A stretch of DNA of 64,000 nucleotides. Source: Artemisia argyi. Lineage: Eukaryota > Streptophyta > Magnoliopsida > Asterales > Asteraceae. Of the stretch, positions 36,798 to 50,400 are shown piece by piece. Positions within the stretch are counted from its first letter, which is position 1. Each line of letters begins with the position of its first letter. The DNA is taken from contig CM060680.1 in assembly GCA_030686995.1 (NCBI GenBank), positions 78,792,616-78,856,615 on the forward strand. Direction: 5' to 3'. A program made the translations under genes and the position numbers. Below the pieces are notes generated by a model, which saw only the letters and a list, made by a program, of their open reading frames with translations, was not told where the DNA came from and did not search any database.

Positions 36798-39700
36798 TGA
36801 TGTGTGGTTATTCACACATCATTTTTAGGCCTTAAATCAGACCAAAAATACTAAATACTAACCAAATATGCCAAGAGAATGTGTGTTTTTGTATTTGTGT
36901 ATGTGCATGTACGGATATGTGAAAAATGGACAAAACAAAGCCAAAATCGACAAAAACGAGCACGAGAATGGAAAAAGGTCAAAAGCCAGAGCCGGGGAAG
37001 CTTAATAATCAAAGATAGCTCAAAATGTTAAAGAAAGTCCCCAGAGATTAACAAAGTTGCAAGAATAGTCCCTGATCAAAGTTGGTGAGATTGGCAACTT
37101 TAGTCCCTATACTTTCAGGAAATTACAAAAATGGTCCCTTGAAGAATTATTTTAAGAAAAGTCAAATGTGGTCCTCCATGATTCAGAGAATTACAAAATA
37201 AGCCCTTGAAAGATACTTTTGATGAATAACAGATTTGGTCCCTGAGTTTTGAGATTTACAACATTGGTCCTTGACAAAGTAATACTACTCCTAAACTATT
37301 ACTACAACCGGATCCAAATTAATAAAAAAAAACCCAATAATCCCAAGCCCAAATAAAACATCCAGCCCACTACCCTTAATACACCTACCCGGTCCAATCC
37401 TTTTTACCCATGGTCAAATAGACCCGGTCAACGATCGACTAATAAAACCCCGCCCCCAAATCCTTTTTTAACCCAGAAACAAGAACCCTAAATTACTGTT
37501 CACCTTTGTAAAATCCCAATTGACAGCAATTAAGGGTACCGTGGTCAAATTGCATACGTTTCTAGAAGAACCTGACATGGCAGGCCTGCCATGTCAGCAA
37601 TCTATGTGGTATTCCACGTCAAATGATTTGGTAATCATTGATCAAACGGCTGAAGATTGAAGATTGAGGACCAAGTGTAATCTAAGGGCTGATATCCATC
37701 TAAACAAGCACAAATGAGGTGTGGATTGATGACATGGAATGCTAGAATGATCCAAGGTCTCCTCAACCCTCCTATATATGCCCCCCTTGTACCACAGATT
37801 GTGTGTGTAGGTTTTTATTAAAAGTTTGTTTAGTTTTCAGTCTTTTAAATATTTGTAATTCCTTTTCAATATTGTACTCAATTTTCAGTTAATGCAATTT
37901 AGTTTTTTCAATTTATTGTTTTAATTCCTGGTGGATTCCTATTTACTGTTTTACTTAGATTAGTTAAATCTTATTTAGTTTGTTGCAATTTTTATTTCAG
38001 TTTTTGTTTATCTCATATTGAAAATTCAAAAAAATAAAAAATCAGAAAAAAAAATATCAAATTAGTTTTTATTAATTCAATTCAGCTTCAAAGAGCTATT
38101 TGAGAGTGATATAAGCTTATATAAGCTATCTAGCTTACTGTGAGCTTGTTTTGTTCCTTAAATTTCAAAAAACCACAAAAAGTCAAACAAAGTCAAACTC
38201 AGCTTATTAAATAAGCTCAGCTTATTTTGAGGAGTAAAGGCAGCCAAAAAGGAGTCCATTGGCCTGTCAAAAGACAGGCAAGCTTAGTGAACCCCCTCTG
38301 TTGAGCTGACGGGGATTTTGCTTTGTAAGTTCCAATTTAATTTCCATTTGAATTGCATAATTATAATATAGTTGTGTAGGTTTGATTTATTGCTTATTTC
38401 TGTTTCAATTTGGTATTTGCATCATAGCTAAACTTAATCTTTGTTTATTTATCATTCAAATCTTACTTTGTTTTGATTTGGTGGTGTACTATTTCATCAT
38501 TATGTGTTTTAGTTGGATCTGTGTTTGTGTTGAAGTTTGTATCTGAGATCTGAGTTTTAGCTTCATTCAAGCATTATTAATCATTGTAGAAACTGAGTTG
38601 GTGTTGGGAATTGAACTAAGGTTTAGTTGCTACATATAAGTCATATTTGTCACAAATAGGGGTGTTTGGATTCAAGTGGTTTGCTGTTATTGACAGAGAT
38701 TCAGAGGTTACTGGCTGTTTAGATACTTACTTAGGGTCATATTAAGTCTTAATTAGCATAAAAACAATAGGTGTTATATAAAAAAAGTCAACTTCCTTTT
38801 TAAATTTTCATTTCTGGTTCACTGTTGGTATTTTAGCATTGTTTAGATCCACATATAGTTGCATAAGTACTAGTATTAGCTAGACTTAGATAGATAATAG
38901 CTTAATATAATATCAGTAGTCATTTAAGGCCAATTAAAATTCATTTTAGTCAAAATCTCAATCAAATCAAATAGTCAAAAAGAATAGTCACTTAGTTTTG
39001 GTCAAAACTTTGAGAACATTTGTAGAGTTCATTATTGATTGGAAATACTTGTGGATTGCTGAATTGAGAAGCTTAACAGTTAGTGAATCAACATCAGGAA
39101 AGAAATTTTGGTTTGCATTTTATTTGCTTATTGGAAATTGTGGCTTCAGTTGCCTGTTTGAGCACAACAATCCCCTGCTCATCAGTTTTACATCAATCTT
39201 CAAGGCATTCATTAGGCTAGTAGTTGAATAGTATCATCAAGTCTTTTGGTTAATTTGGCATCTCAGTAGGTCAGTAGAGTTTTTGCCCTCATAAGCTTTT
39301 ACTCATGAGCTTATTTGCTTGTCTAGTTTAGTGCATTGAACAAGTGTCTGTTTTTACTTTGAGGCCTGCAATTGTGATTTATTATTTGGAATCTGTGATT
39401 TGTGGTTTATCTGAGTTCTTTTGTGCCTAAAGTTGTTGTTCCCATTGAGTTTTTGCCATTAGCTTATTCTACTTAGCTTGTGCTTATTTCCTAAGAGCTT
39501 ATTGAATATGTTTTGTCCATTTCTGTGTTTCTGAGTGATTATTGGTCTGAATCTTGTTCTATTATTCATCTGTTTTAAGTTTGGTCAAGTTTGGGTCAAG
39601 TTTGCTTATAAATAAGCACTTTATATAAGCTGTTCTTAGCCATTCAGCACTTCCAATGCTTATTTTTCAATTTTCAAATTTTTCCTAGTATTAGAATAAT

Positions 39701-40538
39701 ATTTTATAATTTTCTTGAATTTTTCATATTTTTCTTGATTCATTTGAAATTTTTCTTATTTAATTTTAGTTTTTAATCAATTTTTAATATTTTTTAATTA
39801 CCAGAAATTCCAAAAAAATCAGAAAAAGCATAAAAAAATCCAAAAATATTTTAGAATTTAGTTTTTATTTATTTCAGATTTTTAGAAATTAATTTTCTAT
39901 TTTTCCCATTTATTTTCAATTTTCTTTGAATTTTTTAATTAGTTTAAATAGTTTTTTTAATTCACAAAAATTACACAAAAAGCCAAAAAAAATATATATT
40001 TTCAGTTTTAAAATTACTTTTTAGTTATTTTAGAATTTTCAAAATTTATTTTGTATTTTTCTCGCTTAATTTCCATTTTCTTTTAATTTTTAATTAGATA
40101 AGTTAGTTTTTAATTCATAAAAATTTAATAAAAAGTCAAAAAAATATTTTTCTTTTTCTCAAAATTTTCTTTTATCATTTTTAACTTAGGAAAATTATTT
40201 TCAAGTCCGTAGGATTAGTATAGCTTAAAATTTCACGTTTTATTTCGCGCGTTTACGTTTATTTCGCGTTTAAGCGTACGGTTTTTAATTCTATGTTGCG
40301 TTTTATGTTTGATTTTTTGAATTACGTGCTTAATTGGTTATTTGTGCTTCATTTTCATATTCATTAGTGTAATCTCATTCAAATCGCTTTTTACCACTTT
40401 CACGACACGTTTCACTAACCGGGAATTCGAAATTTCATTCACACCTTCACACGGACTACGACCTCGGGTTATCCGTATTTCTTACGGATTTCATTGAGTA
40501 ATACTATACTATAACTATATTTGATTTTAAATCAATCA
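36798..40538 (+). repeat. 3' LTR of the Athila element
   Basis: Begins TGATGTGTGG (intact TG end) and ends AATCA. It is collinear with the 5' LTR with many substitutions and small indels, about 29 bp shorter overall. The target duplication CATAT follows at 40539-40543. Confidence 0.95.
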
Positions 40539-40543
40539 CATAT

Positions 40544-41239
40544 CCATAAATTCACTGACAGCACACCCTAGAAACTGAAATAAGCCCGACTCGTAGCACA
40601 CCATGTAATATCAACCATGACTTAAACAAACAACGTAGAGTGAACGCATAACTTACGACCACATATAATACTTTAAAAACAGTATAAAATCCACATCTAT
40701 GAACACATAGGAGACTTTAAAAGCCACACAAAGGTTAAAAAAAGGGATAATTACCAAAATAGATCGGGCAACCATGGTTAATTCGGTTCTTGACCCCAGA
40801 TCCAAAAATGTCTTTTTTAGACCGGGGCAACTGGTAAAATTGGGCAACTGAGAAGGTGTCACTTTTCTGCAAGTGACAAGTGTCGCTTATCTATTAGTTT
40901 TTTGGGCAACTTGTGAATTTTTTAGGCAACAACCGTCATTTTTTGGGCAACTGGGGATACTTGTCATCATATGGGTCGAGTTGCCCAGTTGCGCAGTGTA
41001 AGAAAGACATTTTTGGATCTGGGTGGCAGGAACCGAATTGACCATGATTGCCCTGTCTATTTTGGTAATTATCCCTTAAAAAAATCAGTGGACCATAAAG
41101 TAAGCCGAAATATCACACTTATCAAAATTATCAAAACTAAAATATACCTAAAATTACGATAACCCTATCATCTCTCCATAAACAACAATAAACAACAAAC
41201 CTACATATCAATCGACATTAAATTCTCGCTTAACACTAA

Positions 41240-41282
<43 letters not shown>

Positions 41283-41488
41283 CTAATATTTGTTTAAAAA
41301 AACTCATAAACTCTACCTAATAAACATCTCCGGAATAAATATATCTAAAATTAATCAACATAAACTTACAATTACATACATGCAATTGAAGCTCTGTGTG
41401 TAATCTTGCTCTTCTTTCAATCCCGAATTAGGCGGCAATATCAAGAAACTACCACCAAACACACAATCTCACACACACAGTCTCACAA

Positions 41489-41535
<47 letters not shown>

Positions 41536-41705
41536 ATCTGATTTTGTTGGTAATGATCCAATGCACACGTGTTCGTGAGGAGTATGTATTTAAGACACGT
41601 GATCATGTATTTAAGACACGTATAAGTCAGGCAATAAAGAGAAACAACGTCGTTTTTATCCAAAGATTTACGCATACATAAAATGGCGTCGTTCAAAGCA
41701 AAACA

Positions 41706-41742
<37 letters not shown>

Positions 41743-42630
41743 CTTAAGCAACGTCGTTTTGGAGGCGTGCTAAATGGTGTCGTTCTCCACGGTAAATATA
41801 TAATAGAGTAATTTGAAAGGAAATGAAAGAAAAAAATGATTTCTTTTCCTATAGTTTTATTTTTTTATTTTTTATTTATTTATTTTTTATTTTTATTTCT
41901 AAAAGAAAAATGAATTGGAGGAGTAAAGAAATAATCTTACTGAGAGAAATTCTTTCTTTCATTTTGGGAAGAAAACAAAAGGCATGTTGTTATATTTTGT
42001 GTAAAGACTAATATGTCCATCTTTAAAGATTTAACAACAACATGTTAAGGATATACATGTAATTTAAATAACTTCTTTTACTCTTCCTTTCACTCAAAAC
42101 ATGAATTAATGTTACTTTCAATTTTCTTTTTTCCATCTTATGGAAACATATAAGCCAATACTTTTTTTCATTTTCCTTTTTTTTCCCATTATTTTAAAAC
42201 CTGAAAACAAAGTCTTTAAGTTTAGACCAAAATCAGTGTCATTTACTTTAACCATTGCTTGATTAAAGGGCACTAATAAGAAAAATGCTAATTTTAAACA
42301 GATATATGTGTCCTTACTCTTTCATGTAAGAACGATTAAGTGAAGCGGAAAAAAATATTTCAAGTTATAAGATGCTAGATTTATACATAGCATATGACCC
42401 TAGTGTTATGAACATACTTTTGATGTGTGTCTCTTGATTTTTTTTCTAGAAAATTACAGTTAGGGTCGATGAGTAGTTCATTAACACATGGCGTCATGGT
42501 GAGTTAGTGTGCAAAAGGTGTTAGTGAATCATATACAATATAGCCATCTTAATTTCATTATCAATGACATGACTCCATATTCATCGATCCTTGTAATACC
42601 ATGTTTGTCATGTGAGTGAGGATTCTTCTT
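40544..42630. other. Intergenic with simple repeats
   Basis: Apart from the MITE at 40744-41075, it holds an A-run of about 40 bp (41240-41280), a (TC)n run (41492-41531) and another A-run (41711-41741). A cluster of CGTCGTT words lies at about 41647-41785. No gene is supported; ORFs of 60-90 codons here lie over the repeats. Confidence 0.6.
40744..41075. mobile_element. Mutator-type MITE
   Basis: The 332-bp element begins GGGATAATTACCAAAATAGA and ends with its reverse complement. Inverted repeats extend about 75-80 bp inward with some mismatches. It is flanked by a perfect 9-bp duplication TTAAAAAAA (40735-40743 and 41076-41084), the size made by Mutator-like transposases. The middle has several GGGCAACTG words and no ORF. 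Confidence 0.9.
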
Positions 42631-42632
42631 CT

Positions 42633-42912
42633 AAGGGCATGTTTGGCACGAGAGATTATGGAAAATTATTAAGGCTTAAGATTATTTTTTTGGAAACTAA
42701 GCTTTGGTCAAAAAATAATATTTGTTTGGCAAACTAAGATTGTGAATTATTTAAAAAAAATAAGTTCTCAAAACTAGCTTTTAAAAGATTACGGTGATTA
42801 TTTTTCACAATAATTTTAATCTTTTTCAGCAACAGTAGCAACACCACTGCCAAAAAAAAAAAAAAAAACATACAATTTTAATACTTTTCAGCACCAACAC
42901 CAACATACCCTA
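42633..42912. mobile_element. Probable hAT- or PIF-like MITE
   Basis: Starts AGGGCATGTTTGG and ends CCAACATACCCT, imperfect inverted termini. The middle is A-rich with internal palindromes. No clear target duplication was found, so the superfamily is uncertain. Confidence 0.5.
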
Positions 42913-43527
42913 AATGTATGACTTGATATGTAGGTGGTTATTCGTCTAAAAGTAAGAATTCAAAAGGTAAATGTATCATATTTACGTGGTTGATTAATGT
43001 CACTAACGTCTATCGTCTATATATAAGGTTAGTATGTCACACATCTTTGTAACTTTCGTTAAATTATATATCTAGCGATTTGTATTTGACCTTATAAAGT
43101 ATGATTCTTTAAATGACAGATTACCGTTTTAGTATAAAAGAGTTTATCAGACGGTTAATTTTTTCTCAATATAAACTTAGCAGTCTTCGTATCCCCATTA
43201 CATGTACATACTTTCTATTTATACCATTCAAGCAAATTACTATCTTGAATTTGAATCCATTGATCAACAAATTAGCAATCAATGACATAAATAAAATGAA
43301 TCAAAACTGTAGAACAACAAAACTATCCGGCATACATGAATACTCTCCAACTACTCGATGCTAACATCATTCGCTCTAAAGGGCCAATTTCCTAAAACAA
43401 AAAAAGCTTGCAACCATCAATACTACAATGTGATAGGTCTGAAAATCGACAACCCTACGACCGTCACAACAAAAGACTTTATCTGGTTTGGTCCGTATGA
43501 CATGTAGCTTAAACTACTGATATATAG

Positions 43528-43682
43528 GGTATGTTTGGCACTAGTAGGAGCTAGAGTGGATCGCTGGAGTTGGTTGCTGGAGCACATGTCGCTGGAGCTT
43601 TTTTCTACATGCTCCTTCAACTAGCATTTCATTTAGTAGCTTATTTTTTATATACTCCTTCAAACTATGTCAGCCAAACGAA
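43528..43682. mobile_element. Possible small MITE with GTTTGGC termini
   Basis: GGGTATGTTTGGC at the left and GCCAAACGAAC at the right form imperfect inverted termini around GGAGCT/AGCTCC words. Weak evidence only. Confidence 0.35.
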
Positions 43683-43760
43683 CTTATTTTTAATGATAGT
43701 TTATTTTTCTAAAACAAAATAAGCTCATGTTAGATGTCCCACGTATAAAATCTCACCTTA

Positions 43761-44100
43761 ACGCTCCGTTCTCGAGTTATTTTTTAAAAGGAAAGGAAAG
43801 GAAATGATAGGAAATTGAAATTTTATTGTGTTCTCGAGTTTTTTTTGGACAGAAAGGAAAGGAAACAGGAAGGAAATGATAGGAAAATTCTAGTGATTTT
43901 CCTATAAGAATTTTCCGCCCAAATATAGGCGGCATTTGGACGGAAAGTATTTTACACTCGCACTATTTAGTATATAATGACCAATATAACTTTCAATATT
44001 TACTCATATTCGACTCTTATGATAAAATGAACATATCTAAAAGTGCATAAATGTAATTATGTCTCTTTTTCTTTCTTTTCTTCCGAACTCGAGAACACAA
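43761..44100. mobile_element. Fold-back element upstream of eIF4G
   Basis: CGTTCTCGAGTT at 43767 and AACTCGAGAACAC at about 44086 are inverted. A second inner copy of TTGTGTTCTCGAGTT lies near 43828. Purine-rich AAGGAAAGGAAA blocks on the left face pyrimidine-rich CTTTCTTTTCTT on the right. It ends about 350 bp before the eIF4G start codon. Confidence 0.55.
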
Positions 44101-44449
44101 CATAAAAGATTCTCCGGTACATACACAAACCGACCTAACAAACAATATATGTTTTTCCAATCAACAAGCAAAACCTATCTTAACACAAACACTTCTCTTC
44201 TCTTTCTTGTTTAACTTATACCATCAAATTCACTTCCCAATTCTCCGTACAAAAACAATCTCCAAAACCCTAAAAAATCACCAATCTCGCATAAAGCACA
44301 AGCTTTCCTTCACCAAATTGAGTAATGTTAAATTGGGTCATCATTAAATTAGACTAATTCAGTTCTTACGTGTTTTAATTCCAAAGATCTCACTCTTTTC
44401 TCATCTGGGTACCATTCTTTTATATATATTTGATTAAGGAATTGAATAT
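44101..44449 (+). promoter_or_regulatory. eIF4G promoter and 5' leader, with a short upstream ORF
   Basis: Pyrimidine-rich stretches (ACTTCTCTTCTCTTTCTTG at about 44190) and AAAACCCTAAAAAATC look like the leader of a housekeeping plant gene. An upstream ATG at 44325 opens a 10-codon ORF ending TAA at 44355-44357, 92 nt before the main ATG. Whether it is transcribed depends on the start site and on a possible leader intron, neither of which I can see. No clear TATA box was identified. Confidence 0.45.
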
Positions 44450-47400
44450 ATGTCCGGCAATCAATCAAAAAGTGATAGAAACAACAACGACTATAAAAGA
44501 TCGGGTCGACCCAATAACCCGAATTCTCCGAGGAACTTTTCCGGCGGTGGTGGCAGGGGCGGTGGCGGTGGTGGTTCCGCCGGGCCGCCGTCTTCTGGGT
44601 ATTATTCTAGTAAAAGGTATGATTAGGGTTTGTGTCTTTTTTTATTTTATTAAATGGGTTTGTGTTGGAATTGATTAAAGTTTGTGTTTTTAATGTAGTT
44701 ATAAGAAGGTGGTGAGTAATAATGCTGCTTCGCAAGGAGTGCAGACTAGTAGAGTGGCTGGTTCGGGCGTGAATCCGAATGCGAATGTCAATACGGGTGG
44801 TGGTAGAGGTGCTCATGCGCCGAATGGGGCGCATGCTCAACCGCCGTTAAGAGGTGTGTTTTGTAGTTTGTGAACATGTGGAATTTAGGAAGCGTAAAGC
44901 TGTGATTTTTATTGTGTTTGTTTAATGCATAGTATGATAACTCGTATTCTAAAAGCATAGCCGTTGCTTTAAATAGGTAATCATTGACTAAGCACTGTAA
45001 GATTTATTTAGCATTAATTAGGTTATCCTTATTGGTTAAAAAGTAACCATATTTTGCTTAAACCTAATAAATTTATAGCTTTTCTAGCGGGAGTGATATT
45101 GATCAGATGTATAAGACATGGTTGTATGCCTAAACATTAGTGAGGTGACTTTTGGCTGTCTGGGAATTAAGTAGCAATGCGTGTGGAATGGAGATTTCTA
45201 GTCTTTTTCTGGTATAATTATAATGAGGTTGTGTATGAAAACGGAAGTTTGTATGAAATTGCTAAGAACTTTCCTTCTAGTGAACATTGCTTTCATTAAC
45301 CAATGTTTCTTATCTTGGAGATAAGTTGCAATTATATATATGTAAAAAGTTATTCTTTTTAGTCTCTACGTATCTACGTTGCTCTGAAAATAATAATGGC
45401 GGCTATGGCGCAGAAGCAGCGTAGTCAAACTTTCGAGGACCTAGTTGCTGATGCTCTTATCTCTTCTGCGTTTTTATGTTTTCAGTTTTCTCTACATAGG
45501 AAGTTACATAGCTGTTATTAGGCTCCGGTTGAATCAGATCAAATTTCTTTTATTGGGTTTTGTGACCCGAATCCGGTAACCCGACATGGTTATCGGGTCG
45601 GGTTAGGGTTGAATTATTTTTGTTATCAGGACAACCCGATAAGAGCATCCACAATGGGTCAAGTGATTGAAAGCTTTTCACTATTCTAAAAAGTCTTTTA
45701 AAAGTTTTTTTGCATTGCAACCAAAGCTTTTTGAAAAGCTTTTCTACAAAGACTTGGTATAGCTCAAGTCCTTCCTCCAAGCTTTGGTTATTAAATGTCT
45801 TTATGCATTAAGACCAGGAATTTATATTCTTAAAAAATTTTAGAACTTTTTAAAGCCTACTAGTTTTTACAATTACATGGGTGATTCCATATAACAGTTT
45901 ACATACTAATAGCCCACTAGTTATTTCTTTTTTTCTTTATACAAAGGCTACTGGTGTGCTCTATTTGCTTACTGGAATTTGTTTTTGAGCTTGTTTTTTG
46001 CACGCCTGCGATTTTTCATTTTTTTTTATTTGTACAAGTTGTAATATTAAAAGCCATAAGCCTAATTAAGTCATGGAATATATTTGGGCCGCAACTAATT
46101 TTATGGGTTAAACAAACAAAGGAATTCGATTAACCCGAATCACCGACCCGACAACAAACTGAACCCGATTACATATCGGGTCAGATTGTGGGCCACTTTT
46201 CATATTCAATAACCTATTACCCGACAACCCGACCCGATAACACCTCTAACTGTTATACTATATTACTTTTGTATAACAAGGCTTTTGGGTTAAGATTAAT
46301 TCATACTAAGTAACATATTAGTCTCCCACTCTCTCCTCTCAGTTGTTGTTTGAAACCATTAGACGTCTTTGAAACTGTTAAGTTTTTTAATGGAATCATT
46401 AGGCCAAGTGTAATATGAAAGCCTGAAAGAATTATGTTGTATGTCTTCTTTTTAATGTTGATGAAATTATTTTGTGATCTGCGTATCCAGTTTCTATATT
46501 CTGGACGAAAACCTGCTTATTAGAACTGAAATACATAGATACTCTCAGATTGGATCATTGGAATGTATGATACTCTTTTTAGTTCGTTTTTATTTTTGTA
46601 TTTGGTATATAAACTGTTTGATTTTCAGGATTAAAGGTATACATGCTGCTTCATTTTATGCATTAATAATCAGAGGGTGTTTTGGAAATCTTATTTGAAC
46701 AGCTTATTTACTTATGTGGTCAATATATGTAGATAAGCTGGTCTAAAACAGCTTATAGAAACCGCCTCAATAAGCTGGTAAGCCTAAGCTGTTTGGCCAA
46801 ATCCAAACACCCAAAAGTGTTTATCAGCTGTATCAAATTATCAATATACGCAATAAGCTGATAAGCTATCTGAATAGTCTTATCCAAACACCTCCGTAGT
46901 TTGCATGTTACATTGTGCCATATACATTACTACTAGTTATAATGTTTTTTTTTTAATTTTTTTTTTTATTATTTTTTTTGAATGATATATTTTTATTTAT
47001 TAAAAAACAATTAATTTAATCTTTATTTTGTTTTGTTTTATTTATGATTTTTAATTATAGTTTTTTTATTATTAAATATAATCATTTAAAAAGTTTAATC
47101 CTATTGTTAGTTGCTTCTTATCTATATTTTTTGTATTTATCTTCTACTTGTGTAGTATATCAACAAAACAAATGTATAAATTTATAAATTAAAAAATAAT
47201 AATTCAATTATTACCTAATAAGGAAACATTCTTTTTTCCGAAATACGAAAGTCCCCACTTGAGGTTTTGTTTTATTATATAAAAGATTTGCAAAATATAA
47301 CCACTTCACCTGAGCCCCTCACGTTTTAATCCTTCGCTTTAGTCCCTATGCAGGGCAGGTCGCCTCAAGTGCGCCTTCGCCTGTAACTACCTTGTATAGA

Positions 47401-50400
47401 AGGTGATTTGACTGTCTAGCTTTACTTAATTATTTTTAGAGCATTGGTATGACTTTATATGATGTATAGAAGGTGTAATAAACAGAACTGTAATGGATTT
47501 GTTTTAATTCTAATACTATGTGCTTTTGGTTAGGAAGTGTAGCCATGTGCAATCTTTGTCTAACTTTATACTCTCTGTTTAATTTTATGTAGGAACATCC
47601 GATACTCCAATAACAGGTGCTACTGTAAAGTCGATTGATGCATCAGTCCAGAAAAGTACACCGGGCTTGCCAAAGGCTCCCCAGAGTAATGTGGTTCCTC
47701 CGACTTCTGGCAGTAGCGGTACCACAGGCCCTGCCACTCCTGCCAAGGGTACTATGTTTGTTAATTTTTGCGAGTTAAAACTAATTTTTATTATCTGGTT
47801 TGAACGCCCGAGTTCAATTAATTAAGAGTACTTACAAGCTCTCTGTTGATGCTTTTATTTATTTATTTTTCTCATGTTTAGGTTCGGCTGATGCTTCCAA
47901 GTCATTTCCTCTTCAATTTGGGTCTATCAGTCCTGGTGTTGTGAACGGAATGCAGGTATTTTCTCGAGCTCTGAGCAAAATTAACTCTTTTGAATCGTAA
48001 TGATCTAGATACTAGAGATATCAATATGGCATGGGTCGGGTTTAAGGTCATATTTGACTCTGGAATGGGTTGGGTGTACCCATAAACACTTTCAATGTCA
48101 ACATTTGAGTTATTTTGTAAATAAATTATGATTGCAAAAGCAGTATTCTTACAAATAATCTAAATCCTTGAATAAAGTGTCTGTTAACGATAAAAACACA
48201 ACCCAAATCAACCCAATGATAACTAATGGGTATATCTCTATTCGATATGTATATGGTTTCATGAAATTATAATAACTATCAAGCTTTGTGTGGATTTTGT
48301 AGGTACCTGCTCGAACCAGCTCTGCTCCACCAAACATGGATGAGCAGAAACGGGCCCAGGTATGTATCTGCTATTTGTCTCGCACGTGTATGTTAATATG
48401 GTACTTATCTATAGCTGAGATAGGTAAACTGAATATGAAGCCAAGAGTGGTTGAAACTGATCATCATCTTTGCATTAACGCATAAACGAAAATGTGATCA
48501 GAATAGTGAACTTTTTAATTCGAGTTAGTCCATGTTCTAGCATCCTCAATACTTGGAATTCAACTTATTAGACTTTTATTTGAAATAGTGTATTTGCAAA
48601 TAGTATACATTTTCTTAAGGAATATCAGATAGATAGTCTTACTAGCCAAGAAAGAACAAACACATCCTTTTCTTTATGTCAACGCAATAAAAATTATTGG
48701 TTCAGTGTAAGTAACTGCATTTGTTTATTTGCAAACGTAATAGATTATTAATATATGTAGAACAAGAACTGGTTTCCTGAAAAGCAAATTTTGAGCTTCT
48801 TTTGATATCTATAAGAATAATATGGCATATATTTGGAAAGTTGGGCAGTAGTGTTATTTTCTTTGAAGATTTTTGCCAACTATATTGATCACCTTGAAAC
48901 TCATTGCAAGTGCACAGCTCATTAAGTAGTAAGTAACTTGTAATTACATTGTCAGTATGTTGAGGTTTAACTATCCAAGTTTAGTTTTTATTACGGAGTA
49001 TTATTTTTTTTTCCTTCACATGTACATTGGGTGCATTGAAAGCTATGACAAGTATGATTGTTAGCCAATCACACGAGACCCTTTATTTTATTTTATTTTT
49101 AATTTTTTGTTACCTCAATCACGCTAATCTGGACACCTTTTTCTTTAAGTAATGTGTTACTGATCTGTATTTTGTAAATATTATTCTGCAGGCCCTATTT
49201 GGTTCTATAAAAGCTACTTCATCGCCAAATCCACCTGTTCCAAAACAGCATATGCCGAGAAAACATATTGGTTCTATTGATCAGCATAATGCCGGTGAGG
49301 CTCGTCCAACCCCAAAAGAGAAAAAAGACGTTCTTCCTACACCTCCACCTGTTGCAGCTCATACCCAGAAGCCAACTGGTCCTCCAATGCCTTCTATGCC
49401 CATGCAAATACCTTATCATCAACCTCCACTTCACATTCCATTTGGATCCCCAAATCAACAACTCCAATCACAAGGCATGTCAAATACCGCATTACCGGTC
49501 CCACAACAAGTATTTGTTCCACCACAAGTCCCACAACAAGTATATGTTCAAAGTATCCAACATCATCAGGGAATCATTCATCAAAATCAAGGTTTGGCCT
49601 TTTCTTCTTCAATGGGTCCTCCTCAGATTGGAAATATGGGAATGGGAATGGGGCTTGGACCACAATATCAACAACCGATGGCAAGTTTTGGTGGCGCACG
49701 CCGAGCAGTAAAGATTACTCACCCAGACACTCATGAGGAGCTGCGGTTAGACAAACGGGCAGATGGGTTTGTAAATGGTGGGCAATCAGGTTCAAGACCA
49801 CGCCCTCAAGGACCATCCCAGTCTCAGGTGGTTCCATCATTCCCCCAGCCTCATCAGATGAACTATTATCCAAACTCTTACAATGCCAATTCCCATTATT
49901 TTCAACAACCTGGTTCCAACCCATTGACCAGTACACAGACAACTCCTGGTTCTCAAGGACCAAGGTTTTATAATCAGGTTCGCTTTTTGTTTAATGTGAG
50001 TTTCTTTAGTTTTTATAAATGTCAATCAGTGAAAGTGTTTACATATATGATGTGATCTTGGTATCAGCAGGCATCTAAACAGGTGACGGTTAAACCGATG
50101 GTTAGGTCACAAGGAGAAAAGGTTGGTGAGTCGTCACCAGCCGTGGTTAAAAGCGAGATTCCTAAAAGTCAGAAGACAGGAGAAGATACTTCCACTTCCC
50201 CTCAAAAAGATTTGGAGACGGTTGCTGGAATCTCCACTCCTGCTGTCGTTAAGGAATCCCCGTCACTTGCGAATAATGAGGCTGAAGCTGCAGAAAAAGC
50301 AACTGTCAGGTCTGGCTCTTTCAAAGAGGAACAAAAGCAGCCTGCCAAAATGGCCCCGCCTATCTCCGTAGATAAGGTATTTATATATTCTTAAGAGTTT

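Larger units (their letters stand above)
24751..40538 (+). mobile_element. Athila-type Ty3/gypsy retrotransposon, inactivated
   Basis: The element is 15.8 kb with LTRs of 3770 bp (24751-28520) and 3741 bp (36798-40538), a tRNA-Asp-type primer site, a polypurine tract and the 5-bp duplication CATAT. The internal part (8277 bp) reads gag, protease, RT, RNase H, integrase, the gypsy order. The Gag start (MNTRSTSKR), the CKTCGGPHSYFEC knuckle and the Asp-tRNA primer place it in the Athila branch. At least three nonsense codons in gag-pro and about eight further stops or frameshifts in pol make it dead. Athila elements often have an env-like ORF after pol; none is visible here. Confidence 0.95.

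Noticed and set aside
44430..44678. Reading frame starting with TTG at 44430 over the eIF4G start
   Set aside because: It is out of frame with the conserved eIF4G N-terminus beginning at ATG 44450 and runs through intron 1.
49268..49711. 147-codon ORF on the + strand
   Set aside because: An alternative frame of eIF4G exon 6.
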